Assembly (NCBI GenBank): GCA_013812065.1
Contig: JACCUC010000081.1
Location: 1-16,312, forward strand
Reading direction: 5' to 3'
Length of the DNA stretch: 16,312 nucleotides
From: Thermoleophilaceae bacterium
Lineage (GTDB): Bacteria; Actinomycetota; Thermoleophilia; Solirubrobacterales; Thermoleophilaceae
Below are positions 1 through 7,111 of this stretch, in pieces (position 1 is the first letter of the stretch; the number at the start of each line of letters is the position of its first letter). Position numbers and translations under genes: made by a program. A model generated the notes under the pieces. The model ran no database searches. It saw nothing but the letters and a program-made list of their open reading frames with translations, and was not told where the DNA came from.

Positions 1-2364
1 AGGTGCGCCGCCGGCAGGAGGTACCGCGCCGCCGGCGGGGGGCGCGCCGCCCCCGGGTGGCGCACCGCCGCCCGGCGGAACCGCACCCCCACCGGCCGCC
101 TCGCTCGCCCGAGGGGCCAGCGGAACGTCTTCGAGCGCGTCGGCGTCCTCGAGGAGGTCGGAGGGCGGACGCACGACCACCGGGATGTCGTCGTCTCCGA
201 TCGTTCCCGCATCCCCGGGCGCCACGATGGCGGCGAGGGCCTCGGTCGCCCGCTGCTGGTCCTCGGTACCGCGCTCGTTCCCGTCGACCTCGAGCACGAA
301 CTGGGTCTGCTCGTTGGCCGCGTCGTTGTCGACCTGGGCGATGTCCCGGCGCTTGTCGAGCAGCTTGGTCACCCGCGCCGCTGCCCGTTCGGCGTCCTCC
401 TGGTCGTCGCCGACGACCGTCGCCTCGAACTGGCCCGCGGGGGGTCCCTGTTCGAGCCGGTCGGCGGTGAAGCCATCGGGGTACTCCCGCTCACCGAACC
501 GCCGCAGGTCGGCCGTCACCCGGTTGACGTCGACGCCCTCCTCGAAGTTGGCGAAGAAGGCACCGTTCTCGGTGTCCTCGACCTCGTCGGTCTGGACCCC
601 CGCGCCGCCGAAGGTGACCTGGACATTCTCGATCCCGTCGATCCCGTTCAGCCGCTTCTCGAGCGGCCGCAGCAGGCGCTCGGCACGCCCGGCGCCGACG
701 CCGGCGGGCAGATCGGCCGTACCGAAGGCCTGCTGGGTTCCTGAGTCGGGGAGGAACTGGACCGGGATGCCGCCGCCCGCGACCACGGAGATCGTGCCGA
801 TCAGAGCAGCGAAGGCGGCGGCGATCACCACGACCCGACCGAACGGACGGATGCCGAAGTGGGTGATCGGCGTGACGATCCGCGCCAGTGCCCCGGCTTC
901 CTCCTTCGGCCGTCCTCTCGGCTCCATGAACGTCGCCCCGAGCACCGGGATGACGGTCACGGAGACGAGCAGCGAGGCGAGCAGCGCGACCACGACGATG
1001 ATCGAGAACGAGAAGAAGATCTCGGAGATCAGCCCACCGACCAGGCCGAGCGGCAGGAACACCGCGGTGGTGGCGAGGGTCGAGGAGACGATCGCGTTCG
1101 CGACCTCCGTGGTTCCCTGAAGGGCCGCCTGCATCCGCGGCTCGCCGCGCTCGAGGTGCTTGTAGACGTTCTCGAGCACGACGATGGCGTCGTCGATCAC
1201 CCGGCCGATGGCGATCGTCAGCCCCGCCAGCGTGATGATGTTCAGCGTCAGCCCCAGCACCCAAGCCGCCAGCAGACCGAAGACGATCGAGGTCGGGATC
1301 GAGACCGCGGCCACCAGCGTCGGGCGCACGGAGCGCAGGAACAGGAAGATCACCACGACGGCGAAGAGGGCGCCGAGAACGCCCTCGAGGAGAAGGCCGT
1401 TGACCGACGCCTTCACGTCGCTCGCGCTCTCGAAGATGGTGGTGACCTCGACGTCGCCGAGACTGCGTTCGGCTCCGGCGAGCACGGCCTGTGACGCGTC
1501 GACGACCTGGACCTGGTTGGCGTCGTCCTCGGTGAAGACCGACAGGGCGATCGACGGCTTGCCGTTGACGCGCGCGACGCCCGTGCCCTCGGCGGCCTGA
1601 CGGCGGATGGTCGCGACGTCCTCGAGCTCGCGCCGGTCGGAGATCGGCAGCTTTTCGAGCTCCTTGCGCCCGTCGACGGTGCCCGGATCGACCAGGAGCG
1701 GCGTCCGCGAGCCCTCCCGCTCGACGAGTCCCACCGGCGCCTCGCGCAGCGCGCTCTGGATCTTGATCGCGAGGCTCGCGGGCGTCTCGCCGCGGCGCAC
1801 CGCCTTCTCCTTGAGCTCGACGGCGTACTCCTCGTCCTCACCGCCCTCGAGCTCGACGCGCCCGACTCCCTCGATCTCCTCGAGATCGTCCTGGACGTCC
1901 TCGGCCTGTTCGGTCAGGCCGACCAGGTCGCCGTCGGTGCTGATCGCGGCGTTGAGCACGGCCTGCTCGTCGAACCCGCCGCCGATGTCGAGCTCACCGG
2001 CGCCCTCGGGCAGCTGGACGGATCCGAGCTCGCGAGCGAGGTCCTCCTCGAACTGCTTGGTGTCGGTCCCGTAGGCGAGCTCGGTCACGAGGGTCCCGCG
2101 GCCCTCGCTCGACAGGGTCTGGGTGGTCTCGATGTCCTCGAGGTTGCTCGCCGCGGCCTCGAGCGGCTGGGCCACCTGCTCGTCGACGCCCTCGGCATCG
2201 AGGCCCGACACGTCGAGGTTGGTGATGACGAAGGGAAAGTCGACGTCGGGGAAGAACTGCTGGCGTAGCTGGGTCGCACCGAACGCGCCGGCGCCGAGGA
2301 TGATCAGGGTGGCCAGCACTACGACCGACCGACGCCGCAGGCACCACGAGACGATGGCGGTCAC
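1..2364 (-). CDS. AcrB-type RND efflux permease (C-terminus off window)
   Basis: The frame is open for 788 codons from a GTG at 2364 to the window edge; full-length AcrB-type pumps have about 1040 residues, so roughly the last quarter is missing. The GTG is preceded by GGAG at an 8-base spacing, and the protein begins at the usual place, just before the first membrane helix (residues 13-30). A large extracytoplasmic porter region follows, then a helix bundle from about residue 331 that carries the proton-relay pair D391-D392 in the motif GRVIDDAIVVLENV (matching AcrB D407/D408). The second-half first helix is near residues 505-530. Proton-driven drug or metal export is what the family does; the substrate here is unknown. 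No membrane-fusion adaptor gene is adjacent. A Pro/Gly/Ala-rich repeat occupies residues 758-788. It lies 45 bp downstream of the CDF gene on the same strand and is probably cotranscribed with it. Confidence 0.9.
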   Translation of the reverse strand, partial: MTAIVSWCLRRRSVVVLATLIILGAGAFGATQLRQQFFPDVDFPFVITNLDVSGLDAEGVDEQVAQPLEAAASNLEDIETTQTLSSEGRGTLVTELAYGTDTKQFEEDLARELGSVQLPEGAGELDIGGGFDEQAVLNAAISTDGDLVGLTEQAEDVQDDLEEIEGVGRVELEGGEDEEYAVELKEKAVRRGETPASLAIKIQSALREAPVGLVEREGSRTPLLVDPGTVDGRKELEKLPISDRRELEDVATIRRQAAEGTGVARVNGKPSIALSVFTEDDANQVQVVDASQAVLAGAERSLGDVEVTTIFESASDVKASVNGLLLEGVLGALFAVVVIFLFLRSVRPTLVAAVSIPTSIVFGLLAAWVLGLTLNIITLAGLTIAIGRVIDDAIVVLENVYKHLERGEPRMQAALQGTTEVANAIVSSTLATTAVFLPLGLVGGLISEIFFSFSIIVVVALLASLLVSVTVIPVLGATFMEPRGRPKEEAGALARIVTPITHFGIRPFGRVVVIAAAFAALIGTISVVAGGGIPVQFLPDSGTQQAFGTADLPAGVGAGRAERLLRPLEKRLNGIDGIENVQVTFGGAGVQTDEVEDTENGAFFANFEEGVDVNRVTADLRRFGEREYPDGFTADRLEQGPPAGQFEATVVGDDQEDAERAAARVTKLLDKRRDIAQVDNDAANEQTQFVLEVDGNERGTEDQQRATEALAAIVAPGDAGTIGDDDIPVVVRPPSDLLEDADALEDVPLAPRASEAAGGGAVPPGGGAPPGGGAPPAGGAVPPAGGAP

Positions 2365-2409
2365 GGGCGGATCTCCGGCGGCTCGATCACGATTGGTTTA
2401 CGTGCCTAG

Positions 2410-3339
2410 CTAGGCCTTCGAGCGCTCTCCGCGCGGCTCGATCGCCAGCAGCTCGTGATCGAGCTCGTGGTCGACCTGAAGGGTCGTGTGCTCGATCCCG
2501 AACTCCCCCGCGAGCAGCTGCTCGAGCTCGCGCCGTCGCGCGTGGCAGTCGTCCCGGGGCGCGACGAGCACGTGCGCGGACAGGGCGGGAAAACCGGACG
2601 TGACTTCCCACACGTGCAGGTCGTGCACCTCGGCCACCGCCGGCAGCGAGGCCATGGCGCGGCCGATCCGGTCGGCCTCGAGGCCGCGCGGCGCCGCCTC
2701 GAGCAGGACCCGGCCCGAGTCGCGCAGGAGCCCGTAGGCCGCCCACGCCATGATCGCGGCCACGGCGAGCGCGGCGATCCCGTCGGCCCGCGCGAAGCCG
2801 GTGAGCAGGACGACGGCCCCGGCCACCGCGGTTCCCAGGAAGGCGAGCAGGTCGGTGAGTAGGTGCCGGTAGGCGCCCTCGACGTTGAGGCTCTGGCGGT
2901 TGGCGCGGGCGAGCGTCCAGGTCGCCGCGAGGTTGACGGCCACCCCGGCGAGCGCGACCGCGAGCACCGCCGCGCCCTCGACCTCGGGCGGGTCGACGAG
3001 CCGGCGCACGCCCTCGTAGACGATGAACACGGCCAGGGCGAGCAGCGTGGCCCCGTTGAGCTGGGCGGAGAGGATCTCGGCGCGCTTGAGCCCGAACGTG
3101 TAGCCACCGGTCGTAGGACGGGCGGCCAGGCGCATGGCCACCAGGGCGAAGCCGATCGCACCCGCGTCGGTGAGCATGTGCGCGGCGTCGGCGAGCAGGG
3201 CGAGCGAGGAGGCGGCGATGCCGACGACGACCTCGACGCCCATGAACGCGAGGATGAGCGCGAGCGCGAGCGCGAGACGGCGGCGGTCCGCGTCGGGAGC
3301 CGGGCCGTGGGAGTGGCCGTGGTGGTGATAGTGGGCCAT
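2410..3339 (-). CDS. CDF-family zinc/cadmium efflux transporter (CzcD/ZitB-like)
   Basis: A 309-residue protein, the normal length for cation diffusion facilitators, which exchange cytoplasmic Zn2+/Cd2+/Co2+ for protons. The N-terminus is His-rich (H3, H5-H7, H9, H11). Helix 2 has H54 and D58 (AAHMLTDAG), and helix 5 has H159 and D163 (YRHLLTDLL). This HD-HD tetrahedral site is the one linked to zinc/cadmium selectivity in the family. The C-terminal cytoplasmic dimer domain shows the typical HDLHVWEVTSG motif near residue 240. The ATG at 3339 has AAGG seven bases upstream and a plausible promoter just before it. The RND pump gene follows after 45 bp, suggesting a metal-resistance operon. The exact metal cannot be settled from sequence. 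Confidence 0.93.
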   Translation of the reverse strand: MAHYHHHGHSHGPAPDADRRRLALALALILAFMGVEVVVGIAASSLALLADAAHMLTDAGAIGFALVAMRLAARPTTGGYTFGLKRAEILSAQLNGATLLALAVFIVYEGVRRLVDPPEVEGAAVLAVALAGVAVNLAATWTLARANRQSLNVEGAYRHLLTDLLAFLGTAVAGAVVLLTGFARADGIAALAVAAIMAWAAYGLLRDSGRVLLEAAPRGLEADRIGRAMASLPAVAEVHDLHVWEVTSGFPALSAHVLVAPRDDCHARRRELEQLLAGEFGIEHTTLQVDHELDHELLAIEPRGERSKA

Positions 3340-3351
3340 CGGCGTGCCTTG

Positions 3352-3379
3352 AGTCTAGGGTCGGGGATGCCCTTCGCAA
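3352..3379 (-). promoter_or_regulatory. Candidate sigma-70-type promoter for the CDF/RND operon
   Basis: On the minus strand, TTGCGA (3379-3374) and TAGACT (3357-3352) are separated by 16 bases; each matches the consensus at four of six positions. The expected transcript would start within a few bases of the CDF ATG at 3339, giving a very short leader. Prediction by eye only. Confidence 0.35.
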
Positions 3380-3444
3380 GCGGCTAACCTGCCGCGGGGA
3401 TGCGCTCGGCGCCGGCTACGGGCAGCCCCTCCGAGGGCTCCTCG

Positions 3445-4125
3445 ATGTTGTTCGAGCTCGAGCGCGTCCGCGCTTCACGCGGCGGGGCCGAGGTCCTGCA
3501 CGACGTCTCGCTTGCCCTCCCCGAGGGCTCGACCTGCATCGCCGGGAGCTCGGGCTCGGGCAAGTCGACGCTGCTGCGACTGCTCAACCGGCTCGCCGAG
3601 CCCGACTCGGGCCGGGTCGCCTACCGCGGGCGCGAGCTCGCCTCGCTCGAAGTCCTCGCCCTGCGCCGAGAGGTCGCGCTCGTGCCCCAGCTCCCGGCGC
3701 TCCTTCCCGGAACCATCGCCGACAACGTCGGCTTCGGGCCCGGCCTCGTCGACCGCGATGTCGAGGTGGCCGTCCTCCTCGACCTCGCCGGGCTCCCCAC
3801 CGCCTTCGCCGAGCGCGACGCCGATCGCCTCTCGACCGGGGAGCAGCAGCGGGTGATGCTGGCACGCGCGCTCGCACTCGAGCCGCGCGTGCTCCTGCTC
3901 GACGAGCCGACCTCGGCACTCGACGAGCGCACCCGCGACCACGTCGAGGAGACCCTCAAGGAGCTTCGCCGCCGCCTCGGGATCTCGCTCGTGCTGGTGA
4001 CCCACGACTTCGCCCAGGCCGAGCGACTCGCGGAGCGGGTGGTGAGGCTCGAGGGCGGGCGGGCGATCGTGGCGGATCCCGGGCCCGAGCGGACGAGCGT
4101 TTCGACGCCCCCCGCGGTGCGATGA
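3445..4125 (+). CDS. fetA: ABC transporter ATP-binding protein, FetA/YbbL-like
   Basis: An ABC ATPase of 226 residues from the ATG at 3445. It has Walker A GSSGSGKST (residues 34-42), a Q-loop region, the signature LSTGEQQRVMLARAL, Walker B LLLDEPTSALDE and the switch histidine in LVTHDF. The ATG at 3400 would add 15 residues with no family counterpart; the 3445 ATG is preceded by GAGGG at suitable spacing and begins exactly where family members begin (MLFELERVRAS). A TAACCT hexamer at 3385-3390 leaves open leaderless use of the 3400 ATG. The stop overlaps the FetB start as ATGA, so the two are translationally coupled. FetAB (YbbLM) is described in E. coli as a putative iron exporter helping under peroxide stress. 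The symbol rests on the FetB-type partner. Confidence 0.88.
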   Translation: MLFELERVRASRGGAEVLHDVSLALPEGSTCIAGSSGSGKSTLLRLLNRLAEPDSGRVAYRGRELASLEVLALRREVALVPQLPALLPGTIADNVGFGPGLVDRDVEVAVLLDLAGLPTAFAERDADRLSTGEQQRVMLARALALEPRVLLLDEPTSALDERTRDHVEETLKELRRRLGISLVLVTHDFAQAERLAERVVRLEGGRAIVADPGPERTSVSTPPAVR

Positions 4126-4907
4126 CCCCTGCTCTCGACATCGGGTTCGCCGAGGTCGGCGCGGCGCTCGGGCTCGTCGCGGTGGCGGTGCTGGTCTCGC
4201 TGTGGCAGCGGATGCGACTCGAGGGCGACATCGCGGTGGCGGTGGCGCGCTCGTTCGTGCAGCTCACCGCGGTCGGCTTCGTAATCCAGCTCGTGTTCGA
4301 GCAAGACGATCTGCTGCTCGTGGTCGCGCTGATCGCCGGGATGGCCGTCTTCGGCGCCTTCACCGCGCGCCGGCGGGCGGCCTCGGTGCCGGTCGCCTTT
4401 GCGCCCCTGCTCGTCGCCCTGCTGCTGGCCGGCGCGGCGACGCTGGGGCTGCTCGTCGCGCTCGGCGTGTTCAGCGCCGAGCCGCGCTACCTCGTCCCGC
4501 TGGGAGGCATGGTCGTCGGCAACTCGATGACCGCGGCGGCTGTCGCGCTGAGCCGGCTGGGCGACGAGGTGACGGGCTCGTGGCGCGAGATCGAGGCCAC
4601 GCTCGCCCTCGGAGCCACGGCCGGCCAGGCGATCCGGCCGATCTTGCGCCGCAGCCTGCGCTCGGGGGTGATCCCGCTGATCGACTCGACGAAGACGACC
4701 GGCGTGATCTTCTTCCCGGGGATCATGGTCGGACTGCTGGTGGCCGGCGCGGCGCCGCTCGACGCCGTGCGGCTGCAGCTCATCATCCTCTACATGCTGC
4801 TCGGCAGCGTGACGATCTCCTCGGTCACCGCCGTGATGCTCGCCCAGCGCAGCTTCTTCACGCCCGCCCACCAGCTGCGAGAGGTGGCGGCTCGCGTGGC
4901 CACCTGA
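4122..4907 (+). CDS. fetB: ABC transporter permease, FetB/YbbM (UPF0014) family
   Basis: A 261-residue hydrophobic protein, the usual UPF0014 size, with about six to seven membrane helices. It carries the hallmark motif PLGGMVVGNSM near residues 126-136, and the conserved stretch with the IDSTKTTGVIFFPGIMVG pattern near residues 187-204. Both are characteristic of FetB, the membrane partner of FetA. The ATG overlaps the fetA stop by four bases. The family is thought to export iron and support oxidative-stress tolerance; this comes from E. coli work and is inference for this organism. Together with the divergent CDF gene it makes this a metal-homeostasis neighbourhood. Confidence 0.92.
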   Translation: MTPALDIGFAEVGAALGLVAVAVLVSLWQRMRLEGDIAVAVARSFVQLTAVGFVIQLVFEQDDLLLVVALIAGMAVFGAFTARRRAASVPVAFAPLLVALLLAGAATLGLLVALGVFSAEPRYLVPLGGMVVGNSMTAAAVALSRLGDEVTGSWREIEATLALGATAGQAIRPILRRSLRSGVIPLIDSTKTTGVIFFPGIMVGLLVAGAAPLDAVRLQLIILYMLLGSVTISSVTAVMLAQRSFFTPAHQLREVAARVAT

Positions 4908-4984
4908 GCGACGGGCCACGCGGCGCCGGATCAGCGACGTCCCAGCCGACGGGCGGGGGGCGGACCTACCTGGTCGAGCCCGAC

Positions 4985-5077
4985 GTGGGCTCGATGGCCG
5001 AAGTCGAGGCGCTCGTCGTTGACTACACGGCGAAGGCCACCCGACTCCGCTACGTGCCGATGCACCGGTGGTTCTGA
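4985..5077 (+). other. Possible small ORF or gene remnant of unknown function
   Basis: Between fetB and the antitoxin gene, a reading frame ends at 5077 with the protein-like tail RLRYVPMHRWF. Its only plausible starts are GTG 4985 (30 aa) or ATG 4994 (27 aa), neither with a good Shine-Dalgarno site. The composition is less Arg/Ala-skewed than that of shadow frames, and the frame reads sensibly upstream to about 4960 without a start. It may be the end of a decayed gene or a very small protein. I do not recognise it. Confidence 0.25.
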
Positions 5078-5103
5078 GCACCCGGCCTGCGAGACTAACC
5101 GAG

Positions 5104-5367
5104 ATGAGCGTGCGCAAAGTGGTCGCCGTCTTTCACCGCGGAGAAGACCTCCGCGTGCCGGTCGAGGCGATCGAGGCCGTCGGGACCGACGACGGGACGC
5201 CGCTCGTGTTCGAGCCGCGCGAGGGAGAGCTGGTGGTGCGCCCCATGAGGACGCAGGAGGAAGCCGACTGGGAAAGCACATCGGGACCACCGCGCGAGAT
5301 CTTCTACTCGGGCGAAGACTTCATCGCCTCCCTGCGTTCGGAGCTCGACACCGACAATCCTGCCTAG
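5104..5367 (+). CDS. AbrB/MazE-like antitoxin
   Basis: An 87-residue protein. Residues 8-48 follow the swapped-hairpin AbrB/MazE pattern (VAVFHRGEDLRVPVEAIEAV, then PLVFEPREGELVVRPM), in which the N-terminal part binds DNA. Residues 60-87 form an acidic, probably disordered tail with EDFIASLRSELD, of the kind that wraps a partner toxin. A GTG at 5068 would add 12 residues but overlaps the preceding small frame; the ATG at 5104 is preferred although its Shine-Dalgarno site is weak. Three bases after its stop lies a toxin-like frame that is cut short, so this antitoxin may now be an orphan. It probably represses its own promoter, as such antitoxins usually do; no operator was identified. Confidence 0.7.
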   Translation: MSVRKVVAVFHRGEDLRVPVEAIEAVGTDDGTPLVFEPREGELVVRPMRTQEEADWESTSGPPREIFYSGEDFIASLRSELDTDNPA

Positions 5368-5370
5368 ACC

Positions 5371-5526
5371 GTGTCGCCAACATATGAGCGCCGGCGACGA
5401 TTCCTGCGGGACGTTCGCCGGCTCACTCCGGCGCAGCAGCAGGCCTTCCTGGCCACCGTCGAACGGTTCGTCACGAGCCTGGCCAGCGGCGAGTTCGATC
5501 CGGCGCTACGAGTAAGCGCGTCCTGA
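5371..5526 (+). pseudogene. Truncated RelE-like toxin (N-terminal half only)
   Basis: A 51-codon frame from GTG 5371 to TGA 5524-5526. The sequence YERRRRFLRDVRRLTPAQQQ, an AFLATVERFVTSL helix and a GEFDPALRV motif look like the first half of RelE/ParE-superfamily toxins, which continue for another 40 or so residues after LRV with the catalytic/beta-sheet part. Here the frame reads SAS and stops. The position three bases after an antitoxin gene supports the toxin reading. The missing half cannot be found in any frame of the following 180 bases, so a deletion or replacement downstream is likely. The family assignment comes from pattern recognition only. Confidence 0.6.
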
Positions 5527-5708
5527 TTGAGCTGGATCGCCCATTGGGGTAACCATAGAATCGGACATAGCTGAAGTACATGTTGACTCTCGAAGCGCAG
5601 TACCCGACAAAAGTTATTCCGACAGCGCCCGGTAGTCAAGGAACTCGAGCCGCTCAGCCTCCGAACAGGTCCGGATGTCTCTCATGCGTTCACAACGTGC
5701 GGGGCGGC
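5527..5708. other. Relatively AT-rich intergenic segment after the broken toxin
   Basis: About 180 bases with no supportable gene. The first 100 or so are near 50% GC by eye, against about 70% around them, and include CATAGAATCGG and ACAAAAGTTATTCC. A TAGAAT hexamer at 5556-5561 resembles a -10 box but has no convincing -35 and no gene to drive. No direct or inverted terminal repeats were seen. It may mark the junction of a rearrangement that removed the toxin C-terminus. Confidence 0.4.
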
Positions 5709-6221
5709 TCATCTACTGCGCTGAGTGTGCCTGCCGTGCACGGCAACCGTCCAGGCCGCTCCGCTTACGAAGACGCTATAGCGGCCCGGAGGCAGCTTCG
5801 CCTCGCCTCGACCTCGGCTGGAGGCGATCGAGATGCCGCGTCCTTGGGCGAGGAAGGGCTTGCCCTTGGCGTTCTTCCAGACGAACGACGACGGCTTGTC
5901 GATCTTGAAGAAGAGCGTCGCGGTGCCCGTGCTCGACACGGTGCGCCTCTCGTCAGTCGACCCCGCCGAGCCCGAACTGGAGGCGCGCGCTTCGCCGGGG
6001 TCGTTCTGTGCAATACCGATCCCATCCTCCAGGCCGCTCTCGCTCGCCATCGAGCCCCGCCGGTCCGCCTGGCCGCCTGGTGCCTTGCGTCTCTGAGCTT
6101 CTGAGGGGCCCGCTTCCAAGGCGGGGTGTGCCCGCTCCCCGCCACCACCGCACCCAGCGACGAGGACGGCGGCGGATGTAAGCGCTAAGAGGACGGCGAG
6201 CTTGGCAACGCCAGCCAGCAT
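5709..6221 (-). CDS. Small secreted lipoprotein, unknown function
   Basis: A 170-residue protein from ATG 6221. It has a type II signal peptide: a K7 positive charge, a hydrophobic core (residues 8-22) and a lipobox with VAG before C24, followed by a Gly run. Residues 28-98 are low-complexity and charged, like a surface linker. Residues 99-165 form a compact C-terminal domain (TATLFFKIDKPSSFVWKNAK, then LPPGRYSVFVSGAAWTVAV) with the alternating pattern of a beta-sandwich. The frame is open 34 codons further upstream, but that part looks non-coding and would bury the signal peptide. GGAG lies 11 bases before the ATG. It is probably anchored to the outer face of the membrane. I do not recognise a specific family. 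Confidence 0.7.
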   Translation of the reverse strand: MLAGVAKLAVLLALTSAAVLVAGCGGGGERAHPALEAGPSEAQRRKAPGGQADRRGSMASESGLEDGIGIAQNDPGEARASSSGSAGSTDERRTVSSTGTATLFFKIDKPSSFVWKNAKGKPFLAQGRGISIASSRGRGEAKLPPGRYSVFVSGAAWTVAVHGRHTQRSR

Positions 6222-6295
6222 GTTCAGACAGTACTCCGTCTGGCAGGCACTCCTGGGCCGGCGCCAGGTTCGCCGGACACTTGGGTGACAGGCAA

Positions 6296-6310
6296 GGCTC
6301 TCGGCGAGCC
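6296..6310 (-). terminator. Weak candidate terminator after the TSUP genes
   Basis: A GGCTC/GAGCC inverted repeat with a five-base loop lies 41 bases after the TSUP stop codon on the minus strand, followed only by TTGCC rather than a T run. It could be a weak stem or chance in GC-rich DNA. Confidence 0.2.
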
Positions 6311-6350
6311 GGCCGAAGGTCACGACGTCGACGTAAACCGCGCGGGCGGG

Positions 6351-6710
6351 TCAGCTGCGCCAGAGGCGCCAGGCCGAGACGAGCAGTAACGCGCCGAACA
6401 CGCGCACGAGCACGTCGGTCGGCAGCACGACGGCCAGCAGTGCCCCGCCCGCGGCGCCGAACGCGCCGAGGACACTCATGACCACAAGCTGCGAGCGTGC
6501 TACGTTGCCCTCGCGGTCGGCGGTGACCGCGCCGACCAGGGAGGTCGGCACGATCGCCGCCAGGGAGGTCCCCTGGGCGACCGTCTGGGGAACGCCGAGG
6601 CCCATCGTCAGCGCGGGTACGAACACGAGTCCCCCGCCGACGCCGAGAACGCCGCCGACCGCGCCGGCCACGAAGCCGGCGAGGGCGAGCAGGACGTCGG
6701 CGATCATCAT
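6351..6710 (-). CDS. Half-size TauE/SafE (TSUP) transporter, subunit B
   Basis: A 119-residue, very hydrophobic protein with about four helices. It contains one TauE/SafE repeat motif, GVGGGLVFVPAL (residues 23-34), and a TSLAAIVPTS motif. Standard TSUP carriers are about 250-270 residues with two such repeats; this is only one repeat. The start is one of the tandem ATGs at 6710/6707; the first overlaps the stop of the preceding half-gene as TGATG, so expression is coupled. The two halves probably assemble into one carrier. TSUP proteins move sulfite, sulfonates or organic anions; the substrate here is unknown, and the neighbouring dehydrogenase suggests an organic acid. Confidence 0.85.
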   Translation of the reverse strand: MMIADVLLALAGFVAGAVGGVLGVGGGLVFVPALTMGLGVPQTVAQGTSLAAIVPTSLVGAVTADREGNVARSQLVVMSVLGAFGAAGGALLAVVLPTDVLVRVFGALLLVSAWRLWRS

Positions 6711-7111
6711 CAACCCGGGAAGACGAGCTGCTTGAAACCGGCCACGAGCAGGACCAGCGCGACCACCGCTCGCAGCTTGTCCTCGGGCACGCGCGCCATC
6801 GCTCGCGCGCCCACGTAGGCGCCGAAGACCGCGCCGACCACGAGCGGGACCACGAGCCGGAAGTCGACGTGCCCTCCGGCGAGCGCGTAGACCGGCACGC
6901 CCGCGAGCGCGATCGGGACGATCGCGGCGAGCGAGGTCCCGATCGCTCGATGCTGACCGACCTTGGCCCACAGCACCTGCAGCGGGACCATTACGAAGCC
7001 GCCGCCGACCCCGAGCAGAGAGCCGAGGAAGCCGCCGAGAAAGCCGATCGCGCCGAAGCGGGCGCGCGAGCCCGCCGGATCCGAAGTGGGCGCTCGGGCC
7101 TCGGCGCTCAG
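6710..7111 (-). CDS. Half-size TauE/SafE (TSUP) transporter, subunit A
   Basis: A single-repeat TSUP protein of 133 residues if it starts at CTG 7111. It shows GVGGGFVMVPL (residues 34-44), TSLAAIVPIALAG, and about four membrane helices. Between the first helix and position 7111 there is no ATG, GTG or TTG in frame. The CTG has GGAGG (7122-7118) at a 6-base spacing and overlaps the dehydrogenase stop (CTGA). The next conventional start is GTG 7216, which lies 109 bases inside the dehydrogenase gene, has no Shine-Dalgarno site and would add an Arg-rich, non-protein-like extension. The downstream partner begins on its stop codon (TGATG). It probably pairs with subunit B to make a full carrier. 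Confidence 0.82.
   Translation of the reverse strand: MSAEARAPTSDPAGSRARFGAIGFLGGFLGSLLGVGGGFVMVPLQVLWAKVGQHRAIGTSLAAIVPIALAGVPVYALAGGHVDFRLVVPLVVGAVFGAYVGARAMARVPEDKLRAVVALVLLVAGFKQLVFPG

Noticed and set aside
185..1120. A 311-codon plus-strand frame opposite the RND pump
   Set aside because: Ser/Pro/Arg-rich shadow; the opposite strand encodes the conserved DD-containing helix bundle.
3621..5117. A 498-codon minus-strand open frame opposite fetA/fetB
   Set aside because: Shadow of two well-supported genes; the translation is Arg-rich and low-complexity.
5732..5745. A perfect 14-base palindrome, TGCCGTGCACGGCA
   Set aside because: It lies inside the last codons of the lipoprotein gene, is a single copy, and has no T run; chance in GC-rich DNA is a sufficient explanation.
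5580..6104. A plus-strand frame covering the AT-rich segment and the lipoprotein gene
   Set aside because: The minus strand has a convincing signal peptide, lipobox and C-terminal domain; the plus frame shows none and has no Shine-Dalgarno site.
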